From contig NC_092569.1 of NCBI RefSeq assembly GCF_037975245.1, positions 21,294,001 to 21,358,000 of the forward strand: a DNA stretch of 64,000 bases. The letters are read 5' to 3'. Under the pieces are notes generated by a model that was not told the DNA's origin, searched no databases, and worked only from the letters and a program-made list of their open reading frames with translations. This document shows, piece by piece, positions 11,281 through 22,626 of the stretch (position 1 is its first letter; each line of letters starts with the position of its first letter). The translations under genes were made by a program, and so were the position numbers. Source of the DNA: Apostichopus japonicus (lineage: Eukaryota; Echinodermata; Holothuroidea; Aspidochirotida; Stichopodidae).

Positions 11281-13235
11281 TTGGTATTAAATCATCTCAG
11301 CCGGGGAAAAAACTGTAAAATGTGCTCCTCTTCCAGATCTACAGATTTAAATCTCTACTGCATAGATAATGTAATACTGTAGTTACTGTACTAGAGACTA
11401 ACTAGAGGGCCTGCGGTACCTTTCATTTCTAATAACAATCTTGAGAGGAAAAATTGTGAAATGTTATTAAAGTGAGGATAAAACCTGGGGGAATTTTTGT
11501 GTACATGAAACCAACATGGAAGATTATAGGATATTGTTCTGCATGCTAGTAAAGTACCTATGGTTCAATAAGGGAGGTAAACAAGTTGGTCACAGATGAA
11601 ATTAGATCTAAAATTTGAAAATTTACAGTAGGATCCATGGAGAAATACATCTTCAGAATGGTGTACAGTGTTGTTTTTTGGGTGGGGGGGGGGGGGGTGG
11701 AGGAGTTAAGTCTGGTATCCAGGGAATGGGGTACATGGTAGTGGGTTATAAGTGCTAAAATTTCCAGTCACATGGTTCAATTAAAAGTTGCATTTGAATA
11801 TTGGAGACAGATAAAAGAGCTACTGTACAAAGTCAATTTATTTGCAGGACTTACTTAAATCCTTGAATCATGCATGGTGAACAGTAAGTGTATCTGTTTT
11901 TAAAAGGCAAATTTTGTTTGAATTATGAGTAGAAAAGGCTTTGTAATTTAAGGAAGGCAAATATTAATGAGAAAACCCATTTTTCACCATGAAACATTGC
12001 AAACATTGATCTAACTTGTTTGTGTGTGTGTGTGCACTTGACTTGCATTAGAAAAAAAAAAAATAAAACAACTTACAGTAGTTTATAATCTATTCAAGAG
12101 AGGCAAGTCTACATACATGTTCAATACAAAGATTCATATGGTCTCCACTACAGATAAAAGCTCCCTTCCATGTACAGTAAGTCCACAGTCTACACTATCA
12201 CTCACTCTCCTTACTGTATAATGATTGAAATTTGACATTTTTTATCCACAGGAATTTGTTAACATTGATTTCAACTAAACCTTACCTACTGTACAGTAGG
12301 GAGCTAAGTCTATACAATACTCTGTGTTGTTCATTAGTCACTTCATCCCCCAAAGACACAAAATGCAATGTAAATAGAGCAGCTTCATTCAGGTACAATG
12401 ACTTTGTAACTTCAATGAGAGACTTTCCAATTAGATATTGATTTCAAATGAAGCCGGAACTATTACTTTTATAGTCTGTTTGTATTGAAACCTTCTCCTT
12501 GCTGAATGATTGAAAATAACTTACTGTAGGTATGTAGGTAGGTAAGAGGGAAAATACCTCCACATACACATGTATACACAAAGCTTACAGTTCAATGCTT
12601 AGATTTAAGAACAGATGACGGTGCTTTTTTTTTTTATAAAAACTGCATAAAAGGTAAAGTTGAATTGACACTTTTTAAGTGCATGTCCCTAGAGACACGA
12701 CATTCTCTCAAAATGCTGAATAATTTAAAATTCTAGCCACTTGAGTTTCTTAGCTATCTGTTTAATCATTAATAATCTTGAACGTAGGGCTCTTCATTTA
12801 TAGTAAACCAACATAAAGTTATTACAGTACTGCATAGTACAAATTATGCAATGCATAAATACTGTACTACGTGCTACTACAATGTAAATACAGTTACTGT
12901 ACACTGGAAATAACAGTTTGTATTACAGTACTATATATACTGAACTGTCTAGTATTTAATCTAAAGTAAGGATTCCAGACTGTACTGTAATCAGTACAGG
13001 ATATACTGTACAGTACAGTATGCCAGTAGATGTGAACATTATGCTAATGTGACAAACACAATGTCATGTTTTGACTATATACTGTATGCGTCTACGGTAA
13101 CGTATACAGAACCTATAGCACTGCAGGGTATACAGTAATTAAAGATAATTTAAAGGCTCTAAATTATATCTCTTATAAAACACTGACATAGATATGTTTA
13201 TTTATATGCTTCATACAGGAGCTTTACTGTATGTG
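11281..13235. other. AT-rich non-coding sequence with many TACTGTACAGTA-like words
   Basis: No gene is supported. It contains a G14 tract (11,684-11,697), a short GT run near 12,017-12,032, and A and T homopolymers. TACAGTACTGT and TACTGTACAGTA type words are frequent, especially at 12,830-13,130. The ORF at 12,232-12,441 has no recognisable domain. Confidence 0.55.
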
Positions 13236-13446
13236 TTAGCTCAGTGGTTAACAGAGTGTTAGCTCAGTGGTTAATGCCGGAGTGTTAGCTCAGTGGTTAA
13301 CGCCAGTGCCTTCCAATTTTAAGGTCCCCGGTTTGAGTCACTCCAAGATAAATGTATGTCGTCCAGTTACAGAGTTGTTGACAATTGACAATTCATAATC
13401 ATGGACGTTAAACATGAAACTAAGAGACTGACTTCGGTCAGCTTGA
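13236..13446 (+). mobile_element. tRNA-derived SINE, copy 2, with triplicated A-box segment
   Basis: The body from about 13,285 matches the SINE at 5621, including GTTGTTGACAATTGACAATT and GAGACTGACTTCGGTCAGCTT. The 5' end is unusual: TTAGCTCAGTGGTTAA occurs three times, at 13,236, 13,259 and 13,285, before a single B-box-like GGTTTGAGTC at 13,330-13,339. The copy lacks the 3' part and microsatellite tail seen in copy 1. Confidence 0.85.
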
Positions 13447-15270
13447 CCATTTTGCACAGCATTTTGCAATGTGATAATCATACTGGATAAATGATGCCAT
13501 ATATGCCATGTATATACTGTACTTTGTATACATACTTTGCTGTACAAGTGTGCACTGTACAGACAGACCCTGACATGATTTTATGGTGAAAACATGGAGA
13601 GCTCTACAGTATATATATACAGTACAGTACAGTAGCTGTGTATAGTAGGGCAGAGGTGATCCACAAAGAATGTCAAACTGCGAATTAAATTATACCTGAA
13701 TACTTCAAGGTCAAAAGAGGACTTTGAATATGACCAAGGTGTTTTTATTTTATTTCTGTATTCCAATATATATTATATATACTGTAAAATGTCTGCTTCT
13801 GTGCCCATTTTACTGCACTGACTACAACAATGCATTACTCAAGTTCAGTACTGTAACTATGCAAGCATATGCTCTATGCCAAGGGAGCTTAGATTCTAGA
13901 ATGCAAGAATGTCTACACCACAATCATGTCCAATAACCATATCCACCAGCAGTTTTTTTCCCCCTTCCTTTTTGTTATTGTAAAGTTCTTATTTTAAACA
14001 AACAAGAGGAAAGTCAGTGATGTATACACCTGACATACATAACAAAGGTCACTTACAAGTTGGTACAATTTACTTAAAATTGTCCCCAAACTGTTATAAT
14101 TATTCAACTGTTTATAATTTTCATTTTCCACAAATTTCTTTCAATCCTCCATATTGCTCATATTCTCTGTCCTCTTCTAACACACTGTTACTAATAGCTC
14201 TTTTTCAGGCTTCTTCCACCTCCTTTTAATTTGCAGTTCAAATCAATTTAAAATCTAGAGCTGGAAAAAAATGTTATTTTCTTAAGTGCTTTGGTTTCTG
14301 CATATATACTGTAATATACAATGGAAGACGCAAGCTGTATACCATAGAATTAAACTAATTACCAGACAGGCAATTGATCCAACATTGAAAGTGAAGCAGT
14401 AGTGTATGATTGCCATTGATTTCATGCTAGGAACAATATATACTCCAGAGAAATCGTCAAATAAATTGAGAAAAAGTAGAGAGTACAGTGCAGTAAATTG
14501 AGCTAAATATATTATATTTCTTTTGACTACCGTACTTTGGGCAACCTTATCAAAAAGAAGAAGGAAAGCAGCCAGTTGGGACAATTTTCTCTAAACTTTT
14601 CTCCAATATGATGCTCTCAAAGCACTGGTATTTTCAGTAAAACAGTTCCTTATCTTAATCTGATAGAAACATGATATTCATACTGCTCCTACTGACAATA
14701 CGAGTGCTCTGAAGCAGGACATGACACTACAGTATAGAAAAGTTGTCCCAACTGGGTGAGGCAAGAAAAAAACGACTACTGAATATATGCATGAACAACT
14801 CCCATTCATGAGCAAATAAAGCATTGTGATGAACACAGGTAAGCTAGCTTCTGCAATGAAACTCTTGTATATATGGTAGAGGTATAGTAAACTGACTGTA
14901 CATAAATTATGCAAACTCTGAAACAGTACAGTAGATAATTATTGATGAACAAAAATTACTTTGGAGTTGTAGCCTGAGGCATTTTTGTCTGTTTTGAATG
15001 GAATTAAGGCAGGGAAAGTGATTGTAACAGATCAAGCTTCCAACAACCTGTACTTAACTTCTACAAAATGTGCAGAACTATGACCAATTGATAAGTTACG
15101 TATCACTGACAGAAAAAGATCAAGTGGGATTTAGGGAAGGATGTCTTTGAATCGCATATAAAATACTGTAGTACAGTAAAGTATATATATACTGTACATA
15201 CTGTAGGTAATGTCTCATCCTTGCTAACTTGCATTAAAAAAGCATGGTTTGAGGGACATCCAAATTATGC
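13447..15270. other. Non-coding sequence, no gene seen
   Basis: AT-rich sequence with TACAGTA-type words (for example 13,618-13,634). Several ORFs of 60-100 codons have no recognisable domain and no conserved-looking composition. I see nothing else to annotate. Confidence 0.5.
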
Positions 15271-15690
15271 TGAGTTTGATTAATTGTGCAGAACTTACTC
15301 ACCTACCAGATTAAACTCTCACAAAATGAATCAAATTCTGGGTTCAAGAATGATTACTAAGGCACCCTACAGTATGGCCGTATTGTGCATGAACAGTACA
15401 TTAATGTATATATACAGTACTAGCAAACTGTGTAAATCTCTGTTCCAATCTTACTTTGCAGTACTTACTGACCTACTGGATTTAACTCTCACAAAATTGT
15501 ATTGAGAACTGATTCAAAGTCTTAGCCACCCTACAGTATACATACAGTATACTGTACATATCTTCTACACGTGCCAAAGCTTCAAATATTAAGGCAGCCA
15601 TTATTGCGCATGTAACATGTACAGTACAGTATGCTTATGTACCAAGTGTACTTATCACTGTTCCAATCTTATTTTGCGCAGTGACTGGTC
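15270..15690 (+). repeat. Degenerate tandem duplication, period about 170-220 bp
   Basis: A segment with GCAGAACTTACTCACCTACC and AACTCTCACAAAAT near 15,288 recurs as GCAGTACTTACTGACCTACT and AACTCTCACAAAAT near 15,458. The CTGTTCCAATCTTA segment near 15,440 recurs near 15,658. This is an old, diverged tandem duplication. Confidence 0.7.
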
Positions 15691-17840
15691 ATGTTAGGGT
15701 GCTGTACAATACCATGGTTTACTACATACTGTACTGTTTATGAATACAGAAGACTACAGTATGTGTTCATCAAAAGTAAAATTTTTGTGTATATTTTGTA
15801 CTTCATACTGTAGTCAGGCATAAATTAACTGTTCAACATGTATTATTGGTCATTACAGGTAAGATATCACTTCAAATCTACTAAGATAATTTTATTTCAG
15901 TATCAGTTCTGTCAATAGCTCCTGTTCTACAGATAAAGTATTCCTATGAAAGTAACTGTAAAATTACACAGGTTTAGAAAACCATTGCTGGATTTCATGT
16001 AGGTTAGTAGTTTGCTCTGAGTACAGGTAGTTCCACCAATTTCCAACAAGCACTCCAGACCTCAACGTAAACAGATATTCAAGGATTTACTTTCTGGTTG
16101 ACATTCGGACAACCAGGACTTACTACTCGGTTAGTCCGAACTCCGAACATCAAATTTGGTTAGTCTGAAAACTTGTACAGTAGCAAGACAACAAATCCTG
16201 AGAGATACAGTATGTGCACCATAGGAGTGATACAGTATGTACAGTACTGTGGGTTTGATGAATAGATGTATACTGTAGGCCTAGACACTAGTTTTGTTTT
16301 ATTCTCAGTATTCCAAAGATATGGAAGGTCATGACAAATTTGGGGTTATTTAGTTACAATGCAATATGAATGTTATGTAAACATTTGAGTACATTCTGCC
16401 TAAAAACTCCACCATGGTGTCAGACAACCATTACAAGTTTGCTTTGCTTTACATATGTAGGAGAAGTAAAAATCTCTGCTGATTTTTTTTCAATTTCGTC
16501 TAATTTTTTTTTTTTTTAATTTGCATAATTTTTCGTAGTGAAAGTTCAGGACTGTTAGGAGAGTGAATTTCTCATGAAATGGTTAACCCTGACATTGCAC
16601 AGTGAGCATTACTCTTGAGCACTGAAGGGAGATTAGGCCACTTGATGAACATTATTAAAATCATGCTCAGAAAATAAAATTAATCACATATAGATATTAA
16701 CAGCATTTTAGTCAATTGTGTGGTCAATGAGTTCTAAATGCTCCAACGACTGACTCACACTGAAAGTACACAAGCATACAAGCCACTGTGCTCTAATAAG
16801 GCAAGATAATATACTATGAACAATACCTTAAATATGCCTCTCCCTCCCCCTCTCTCTCCCCCAATCTACTGTACTCATACCAATATTAAAATGTAACAAC
16901 ATAAAGGGAATAAAGTGGAAGGTTGGTTAACAGCACATGTACAGTACAGTATAGAAATAGTGCACCCCTTGCAAATCAAGGTGTTGCAAACATAGGTGAT
17001 TGTTAAGTATATACTTTTTCAAGCTCTTGCAATAGATATGAAGCCATAAAACATAGATCTGCAGCCTTGAACTACCAGCAGTTGCAACAAATCGGCAGCT
17101 GCCCCATTATGAGCGAAGATGATGCAAGGTTGCATGGTTAACTGGTCTCATAGCTAAACCAGTTTTTGAAACCGTGGTATGAACCGGTTCCTAAAAGCAA
17201 ACGAAAAACCAAAGAAACCGAATGATCAAAACCCATGTCTGAAATGCTTCACTAAAAAATGGTGGCTATTTATGTTAAGAAATTTGACGTCTGACTTTAC
17301 GGAATTGCCCAGATGTTCATTTGAGGCTAGAAGTACACATGTTGATTAATTTCAGAGGTAAAATGTTATTGTTCATCGAATCTTCAGAGGCTACCATAGA
17401 ACTATTTCTTTTCGGACAGTCAAGTGAAGAAATAATTGTTCCTTTTGCTGAAAATATTACAGTAGTTGTTTAGATTCCTGCCACATGTATCCTATTATGT
17501 ATATTTCACCAAAATGTCCCAAATTGGGTATGACTTGAAAGTATATTTATTTTGCAGAAATGAGACCAGACATGCACAGGTAGCGTCATTTCATTCTGAG
17601 ATTCAATCTTCTAGTGATACCAGTTTCACTTACTGGTTTGTTTATAATGCAGGCCACAAAAAAACCTTCTTTTTTTAGTGCAAAATGGGAGACAGTTTTT
17701 GTCTTTTTTCACCCTAAGCCTTGCCCTGTCATGGATTTTAGTGATTCAAAAAATCTCTAGTAACAAATATCTGAACAAAATCTTATGATGAAGAACTAGT
17801 TAGGAAATTATAAACGTTTGAACGCTCCAAAAGATGGTAC
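15691..17840. other. Non-coding sequence, no gene seen
   Basis: AT-rich, with a T-rich stretch near 16,500 and a C/T-rich stretch near 16,837-16,866. A segment at 16,095-16,170 has repeated GGTTAGTC and CGGACAACC words similar to those near 10,790 and 11,007. The ORF at 17,466-17,678 has no recognisable domain. Confidence 0.5.
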
Positions 17841-17852
17841 AATTATAGAATA

Positions 17853-18401
17853 CAGGGCCATTTATTAACTCTTCCCAGCATCCGGATGCGCGGTGTGTCT
17901 GTACATGTCCGTACACGTATGACGCCCTTTAAAATTCCATCACGTATTTCATTTTGACTCCGCATCCGGGCATCCACCACAGGAGTACTGGGAAAGGACT
18001 TAAATAATTTTCGAAAGTTTCCCCATATACCATCACGTATTTCATTTTGACTCTGCATCCGCACATCCACTCCGGGAGTACTAGGAATGGACTTAAATAA
18101 TTTTCGAAAAGTTTCAACATATATACTATCCTTATTTCCAATACTAAAAGTCCCATATGTACGAAGATATTCCACATCAATTGTGTCTCGTACTTAAAAG
18201 GCATCGGTACATGTGCGACACCCTCTAAAATTCCACCACAGAAGTACTAGGGAAGGACTTAGGAAATTTTTGACCCCGCATCCACGCATCCACTCAAAAA
18301 GAAAGAACTGGGACTTTGACATTTTTTACTCACATACCTACTGGGGTGAGACTGAGCATCCGCGCATCCGGATGCTCAGATAGAATCATCGAGTGGCCCT
18401 G
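17853..18401. mobile_element. Non-autonomous TIR DNA element (549 bp) flanked by TA
   Basis: The ends are CAGGGCCA and TGGCCCTG, each flanked by TA (17,851-17,852 and 18,402-18,403), which fits a Tc1/mariner-type target duplication. The inverted match extends outward to 17,841-17,860 and 18,394-18,413 (20 bp, perfect). A second shared inner block, GCATCCGGATGCGCGG, lies about 25 bp inside each end. The interior carries 93-bp tandem repeats. There is no transposase frame; the two overlapping minus-strand ORFs here simply run through the repeats. Confidence 0.8.
17937..18122 (+). repeat. Two 93-bp tandem repeats inside the TIR element
   Basis: CCATCACGTATTTCATTTTG starts at 17,937 and again at 18,030. 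Both copies continue through a GGAGTACT segment and GGACTTAAATAATTTTCG. A third, more diverged and rearranged partial copy follows at about 18,228-18,290. Confidence 0.85.
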
Positions 18402-18732
18402 TATTCTATAATTACTCCCAAAAGATTGCTAACTTGCAACATCACCGTTGCTCATCGTTCTCCACTGATCAAAATATCTGACGTTGAATAACTGTGAAGT
18501 TGGAGCGAGATTCAAAAATTCACTTATCCTGAACCATAGGATGAAAAATCTTAAGGAATTTATTCTTATATCCAATAGATTGCCACTAAAAAATTCCTTT
18601 TTTCGCTTTCTTTTGAGAAATAATTCTCAGGAAGTTGGATTTGATGAGTCATGTATAATTCAAATTGCAAGAGTTTGAAAGTTTCTTGGTTTAGACTTGA
18701 TGCTGAAATTTTGTGTGAATTGTTTTAAGGCC

Positions 18733-18980
18733 GTGGCTATTCTTACGACTAGTCGTAACAATTATTGATTAACTATTCTTACGACATCGGCGAATTCGTG
18801 CGCAGTAAAGTAAATAAAGCAACTTCACATGTAGTAGGGTTAATCCTAACCCTAACCCTAATCCTAATCGGAAAATAATGGTAACTCCTAGTCGTAAAAA
18901 TAGTACTCTTGGTTGTAAAAATAGCAACTGCGCATGCATAATCGGGAATTATTGTTACGACTAGTCGTAAGAATAGCCAC
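18733..18980. mobile_element. Short TIR element (248 bp) with palindromic ends and telomere-like core
   Basis: Perfect 30-bp terminal inverted repeats lie at 18,733-18,762 and 18,951-18,980. They start GTGGCTATTCTTACG and each contains the self-palindrome TTACGACTAGTCGTAA. Related CTATTCTTACGAC or GTCGTAAAAATAG words also occur inside. The core holds a TTAGGG-type segment at 18,845-18,868. It is too short to encode a transposase, so it is a MITE-like element. I could not define a target-site duplication. Confidence 0.8.
18845..18868 (-). repeat. Interstitial telomere-like CCCTAA repeat
   Basis: CCTAACCCTAACCCTAATCC and the bases just after it form about four imperfect copies of the animal telomere hexamer. 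They lie inside the TIR element at 18,733-18,980, so this is not a chromosome end. Confidence 0.8.
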
Positions 18981-19668
18981 TTTGTTGCTTTAATGCCATA
19001 TGACTGTTAGTCTGCATCTGAGATCTTTGTATCTTGATTAATCCAGCCGTCTTTTTTTTTCATTGACCAGAGTTTGATCGAATTAACACGAAACAGCTAA
19101 AGGCCCTATGTTATTATTGATATATATTTACCTACACTATATTTCTATCTGATTCACTGAGATTTTGACAAACCATGAAATTGACCATTTGTGTTACTTA
19201 TATTAAATGCAGTCTACCTATATAGCGTAGCCTACCTATCCACAAGCCTTGGTGTATATGCCCTGAACTCACAAGTTAGGCCTAAACAGTAAATGTTATT
19301 ACCAATACAGTGCTAGCAACAAAGTAGCCTAGGGCCTGGAGCTAGCTTTAAGTATACTGACACTACGTACACTACTCGTTAGGCCTTCAACGGTTGGCCT
19401 ACAGTAACTTGATTTACGTCTAGAGGTTGTTTAAGTGTAGGCCTAGCCAGGACTCGGGAGTGGAGGGTCAATGCATACTGTACGGTTCTACAGCAAACAA
19501 CAGGTGTACAGTAGCCCAAGATAATGTACAGAAGGTTTAACGTTGGAACTGACACTGACAGTGATAGCAAGTGCCAGGTTCGGCAAAGACAAATAGTCAA
19601 CATTAAAAACTAAATCCAAAATTAACTCTAAATATCTATTAAAACAATGAAACGATTATTTTACTCAC
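18981..19668. other. Non-coding sequence, probably intron or 5' flank
   Basis: No gene is supported. The ORF at 19,379-19,603 is unrecognised. If the proposed rab23 first exon is right, this stretch is part of its long first intron. Confidence 0.4.
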
Positions 19669-19760
19669 CTTTCTAGATGAATCAAAATACTTTTGTCCCG
19701 ATCGAAAACAAATCAGCTAGACAGGAAGACAGCCACTTTTGGGCAATGTCCTTTAAAGTA
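19669..19760 (-). other. Candidate rab23 non-coding first exon (3' end fixed by donor only)
   Basis: On the minus strand GAAAG is followed by a consensus donor GTGAGT (GT at 19,667-19,668). A 5' UTR exon must exist, because coding exon 1 starts at an acceptor. This is the best donor I noticed upstream, but I did not score every donor in the 10-kb interval. The 5' limit given is arbitrary. The link is inference and needs transcript evidence. Confidence 0.3.
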
Positions 19761-19762
19761 CC

Positions 19763-19775
19763 GTTGCTCAGAAAC
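19763..19775. promoter_or_regulatory. X-box-like (RFX) motif near the candidate first exon
   Basis: GTTGCTCAGAAAC fits the X-box pattern GTNRCC, one spacer base, RGYAAC with two mismatches. X-boxes bound by RFX factors are known to drive ciliary genes, and Rab23 is a ciliary GTPase. The motif is short and may be chance. Confidence 0.25.
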
Positions 19776-20860
19776 AGATGACTCTTTTTTTTTCTAATGC
19801 CTGGCGAATGTCAGTTTGCCAGACGAAATATATGATAAAGTATATTTAATTTATAATATAATGTTTGTTCTTTTTAATCTCAGATTATTTCCAATAACTG
19901 ATAAATACAATATAATATAATTTTAATTAATCTTTTTTTACCAAGCACAATACATAGATGATATGTGATTCAATTACAGAATTTGTTCATTTATTGTACT
20001 TACAAATTCTAGAGACCAAACTGAAGATGATGTTTCGTCACGGATTTCTTTGCACATACCACAGCTAGACTGTACAACAAACATAGCAATAACAACTGCT
20101 CAAAAAAGATACACGCCCCCTCTTTTTGCTAATTCAAGTCCATTGTAATTATCCACGGAATTCCTATACAGGCCTACTTTCCGCAGTTGTATTGCTATAC
20201 ATTGAAATATAAGTAGATTGTGTTAATTATTACCCTACATAAAGAATACTTTCAGAGGATTATTAAATTATTTTTGATCTGTAAAAATAACATTTTAATA
20301 ATAATAATACTTAGTTTGTTGAATCATAAGGCATACGAAACCAACAGAAGCTCAAAATGGATGTACGTAAGATTGTGGGTGAATGCCGGTTTGGCAGTTT
20401 ATTCCGCCCCCCCCCCCCCATTGTCACCGTAACCTAGTACAAATTGTCCTAGTCTCTCTAGCACAGGTTTTCCTGGATTTTCAGTCTAATTGGTTTCTCA
20501 AGGCCTCTTACCGACTTATATCAAGTCTTCTCTTCAAGGTAAGTGTTCTGAGATTTTTGTACTGGAAAGGCCAAGTTTCACATGCCGATCCATTCCTGTT
20601 ACTGGGACCACATCTGCTGGGTTACCCCATGGAGTTGTTAATAACTCCATGGTCACTCGTACAATTTATTACAATTTATGAGAGAAAACAAGACAAAGTA
20701 ACTTTTGTTTAGAAGGATTGGTGCTGCACCATTGGTGACTTTGGAAACCGGAGTCGATACTCGTTCCCTCTTATATGAACGTCATATTATAAACGCACCC
20801 CCCCCCACCCCTGGATACGGGCATGATTATGAACGTCATATTATATAGTTGGATTTCCAC
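19776..20860. other. Non-coding sequence with C tracts and one palindrome
   Basis: It contains a C13 tract at 20,407-20,419 and a C8 tract near 20,800. The plus-strand ORF at 20,383-20,712 has no recognisable domain. A GTAAGT donor-like site occurs at about 20,539, but I found no partner exons. Confidence 0.45.
20627..20652. repeat. Short inverted repeat (10-bp arms)
   Basis: CCATGGAGTT and AACTCCATGG are separated by six bases. The arms are perfect. No role is evident. Confidence 0.85.
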
Positions 20861-20869
20861 TGAAACACA

Positions 20870-22230
20870 CGCAAACGAGAAGGAATACACAAAGGTACCG
20901 GGTTGTAATCAGGTGATTTTATTTCTCAAAGTTTTGTAACACTATACCAATATGTCATGGAAGCAAACAAATAGAAGGCATAGAAATTACCACCCCCCTC
21001 ACCCCTCGTGAAGTTTACGTATACTGGATGTGCGAATTATAAGGTCAGGAAATCTGCAAACTAAATCATCGTAGCACCCTCCATTTTACCAAATTTCTCA
21101 AAGTAGGAGAGGTCAACCCTCACTTTACAAAAATCATGAACTGCAAGTTCGATTTTTGTGTAATTACTGTTAATTGGATGTTCAACCTGAAAAATTAACT
21201 CACAAAGCAACAATCCACTTTTGTAGGGAATTTTACGCTTACTTTACACACATCATATAATTATTTTAAACATGATAACATTTTTTTTTAGAAAAGCACA
21301 GACAGATCATAACGATTGTCGTACTAAAAAGTTTAGCATATAAAAGCTAAGAATACGAAAAACGAGGTCAACGATATAAATGTGTCACCATCGAAAATCC
21401 TGTAAGACACCCGATTGTACAATTAACAAGTATTCAGCGAACATATCCCAACGAGAGGGGGAAAAAACCTAAAACACCGGAAAATGACACCATTTTTCTG
21501 CAACATTGCCAATATGAAGTCATGCATGGAAGCGAACAAAAAGCCATTATACTTGGAATCCCTGCCCCCACCCATCCCACCTCGCAAAATGTTACGAAAT
21601 CAATGTGAATAACAAGGGCAAGAGATGTTAGTCCTTAACTGCAAGTTCAATCTCGATTTTCATTTAAGTACCGATAATTAGAAACTTAGCTTTATTAAAC
21701 CCATTTAAAACTTGCAACAATCCAGTTTTATATGGAATCTTGCTTTTACTATAAACATGCATTATATACTATTTTTTCATACAGATATTAACGATTGTTT
21801 ACAAATTACATTTTGTCTAAGCTAATTAATATAAATTGGAATTTCAACCTTTTTTAAAGGGAATTTTTACGTTTAATTACTTTAGCGTTATGGCATTTTT
21901 TTTTGGCAAATAAAGAAAAGCTGTGTCACCATCGACAATCCTGTAAGCCACTCCCGATTTTACAATTTAAAAGTATTCTGTGAACATATCAAAACGAGAA
22001 GAAAAACAAACCCCGTAACACACGGAAAAATGACACAATTAGTTTGCAACACTTTATCAATATGAATACATGTTAAGCATAAAACCGACGAATACGGAAA
22101 ACGAGGTCCAATATATAGCTGTGTCACCATCGATATTTCTGTAAGCCATCCGATAAAACAAATCAAATATATTCGGCGATCATATTCACACAAGAGGAAA
22201 AAACGAGAAAAGTGTAAAACACGGTAAAAT
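20870..22230 (+). repeat. Degenerate long-period tandem repeat (about 0.54 kb) next to the satellite
   Basis: Several blocks recur in the same order: an ATGGAAGC followed by AACAAA block, AACTGCAAGTTC, GCAACAATCCA, AACGATTGT, and TGTGTCACCATCGA. The last begins near 21,381, 21,922 and 22,120. The first spacing is about 541 bp and the next is a shortened copy of about 198 bp. Copies are strongly diverged, so this is an old array unrelated in sequence to the 164-bp satellite. Confidence 0.7.
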
Positions 22231-22369
22231 TATTTCACATGTACTGTAGGCATATAGAAACCTTTGAATCATTGTTGATAAATGTAGTTGTAAGGTTATG
22301 TAACTTGATCCAAACTTTCGTGAAACTTTAAAGAACTGGTATACAGGCGCGAAGCAAGCCTTCACATTG

Positions 22370-22395
22370 TTTGATTTGATTTGATTTGATTTATT
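22370..22395 (+). repeat. (GATTT)n pentanucleotide run
   Basis: Several GATTT units in a row. It could be a simple repeat or, on the minus strand, the AAATC-type tail of a retroelement. Nearby sequence did not settle which. Confidence 0.8.
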
Positions 22396-22626
22396 TTGTT
22401 TTTTCACGTGCAAATATACAAGGTGAAAGGAAGTCTTCTATAAAGCATACAATAGCTTAACAATGTAGAAGACTCCCTGAAGAAAGAAAAGAGAAGAAAA
22501 ATTAAAGATTAAATTAAACGTTTCGACAATAAATCAATTATATGATATTTTAATTAATATGATGAATCAATTGATGAAATCAAAAATGAAAAATGAAAAA
22601 AATGATGAAATGAAAAAAAAAATATA
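22396..22626. other. AT-rich junction segment before the satellite
   Basis: Low-GC sequence rich in A tracts and ATGAAA words (22,540-22,626), running directly into the first satellite unit. No gene or recognisable element. Confidence 0.6.

Noticed and set aside
14282-14914. Minus-strand ORFs of 78 and 100 codons as membrane-protein genes
   Set aside because: Their hydrophobic look comes from AT-rich codons. No start context, splice structure or family motif supports them.
17843-18204. Two overlapping minus-strand ORFs as genes
   Set aside because: They run through the 93-bp repeats of a TIR element and repeat the same residues in different frames.
18845-18868. Chromosome end (telomere)
   Set aside because: Only about four imperfect hexamers, embedded in a short TIR element with normal sequence on both sides.
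20383-20712. Plus-strand ORF of 109 codons as a gene
   Set aside because: It starts in a poly-C tract, overlaps another frame and shows no recognisable domain or supporting exons.
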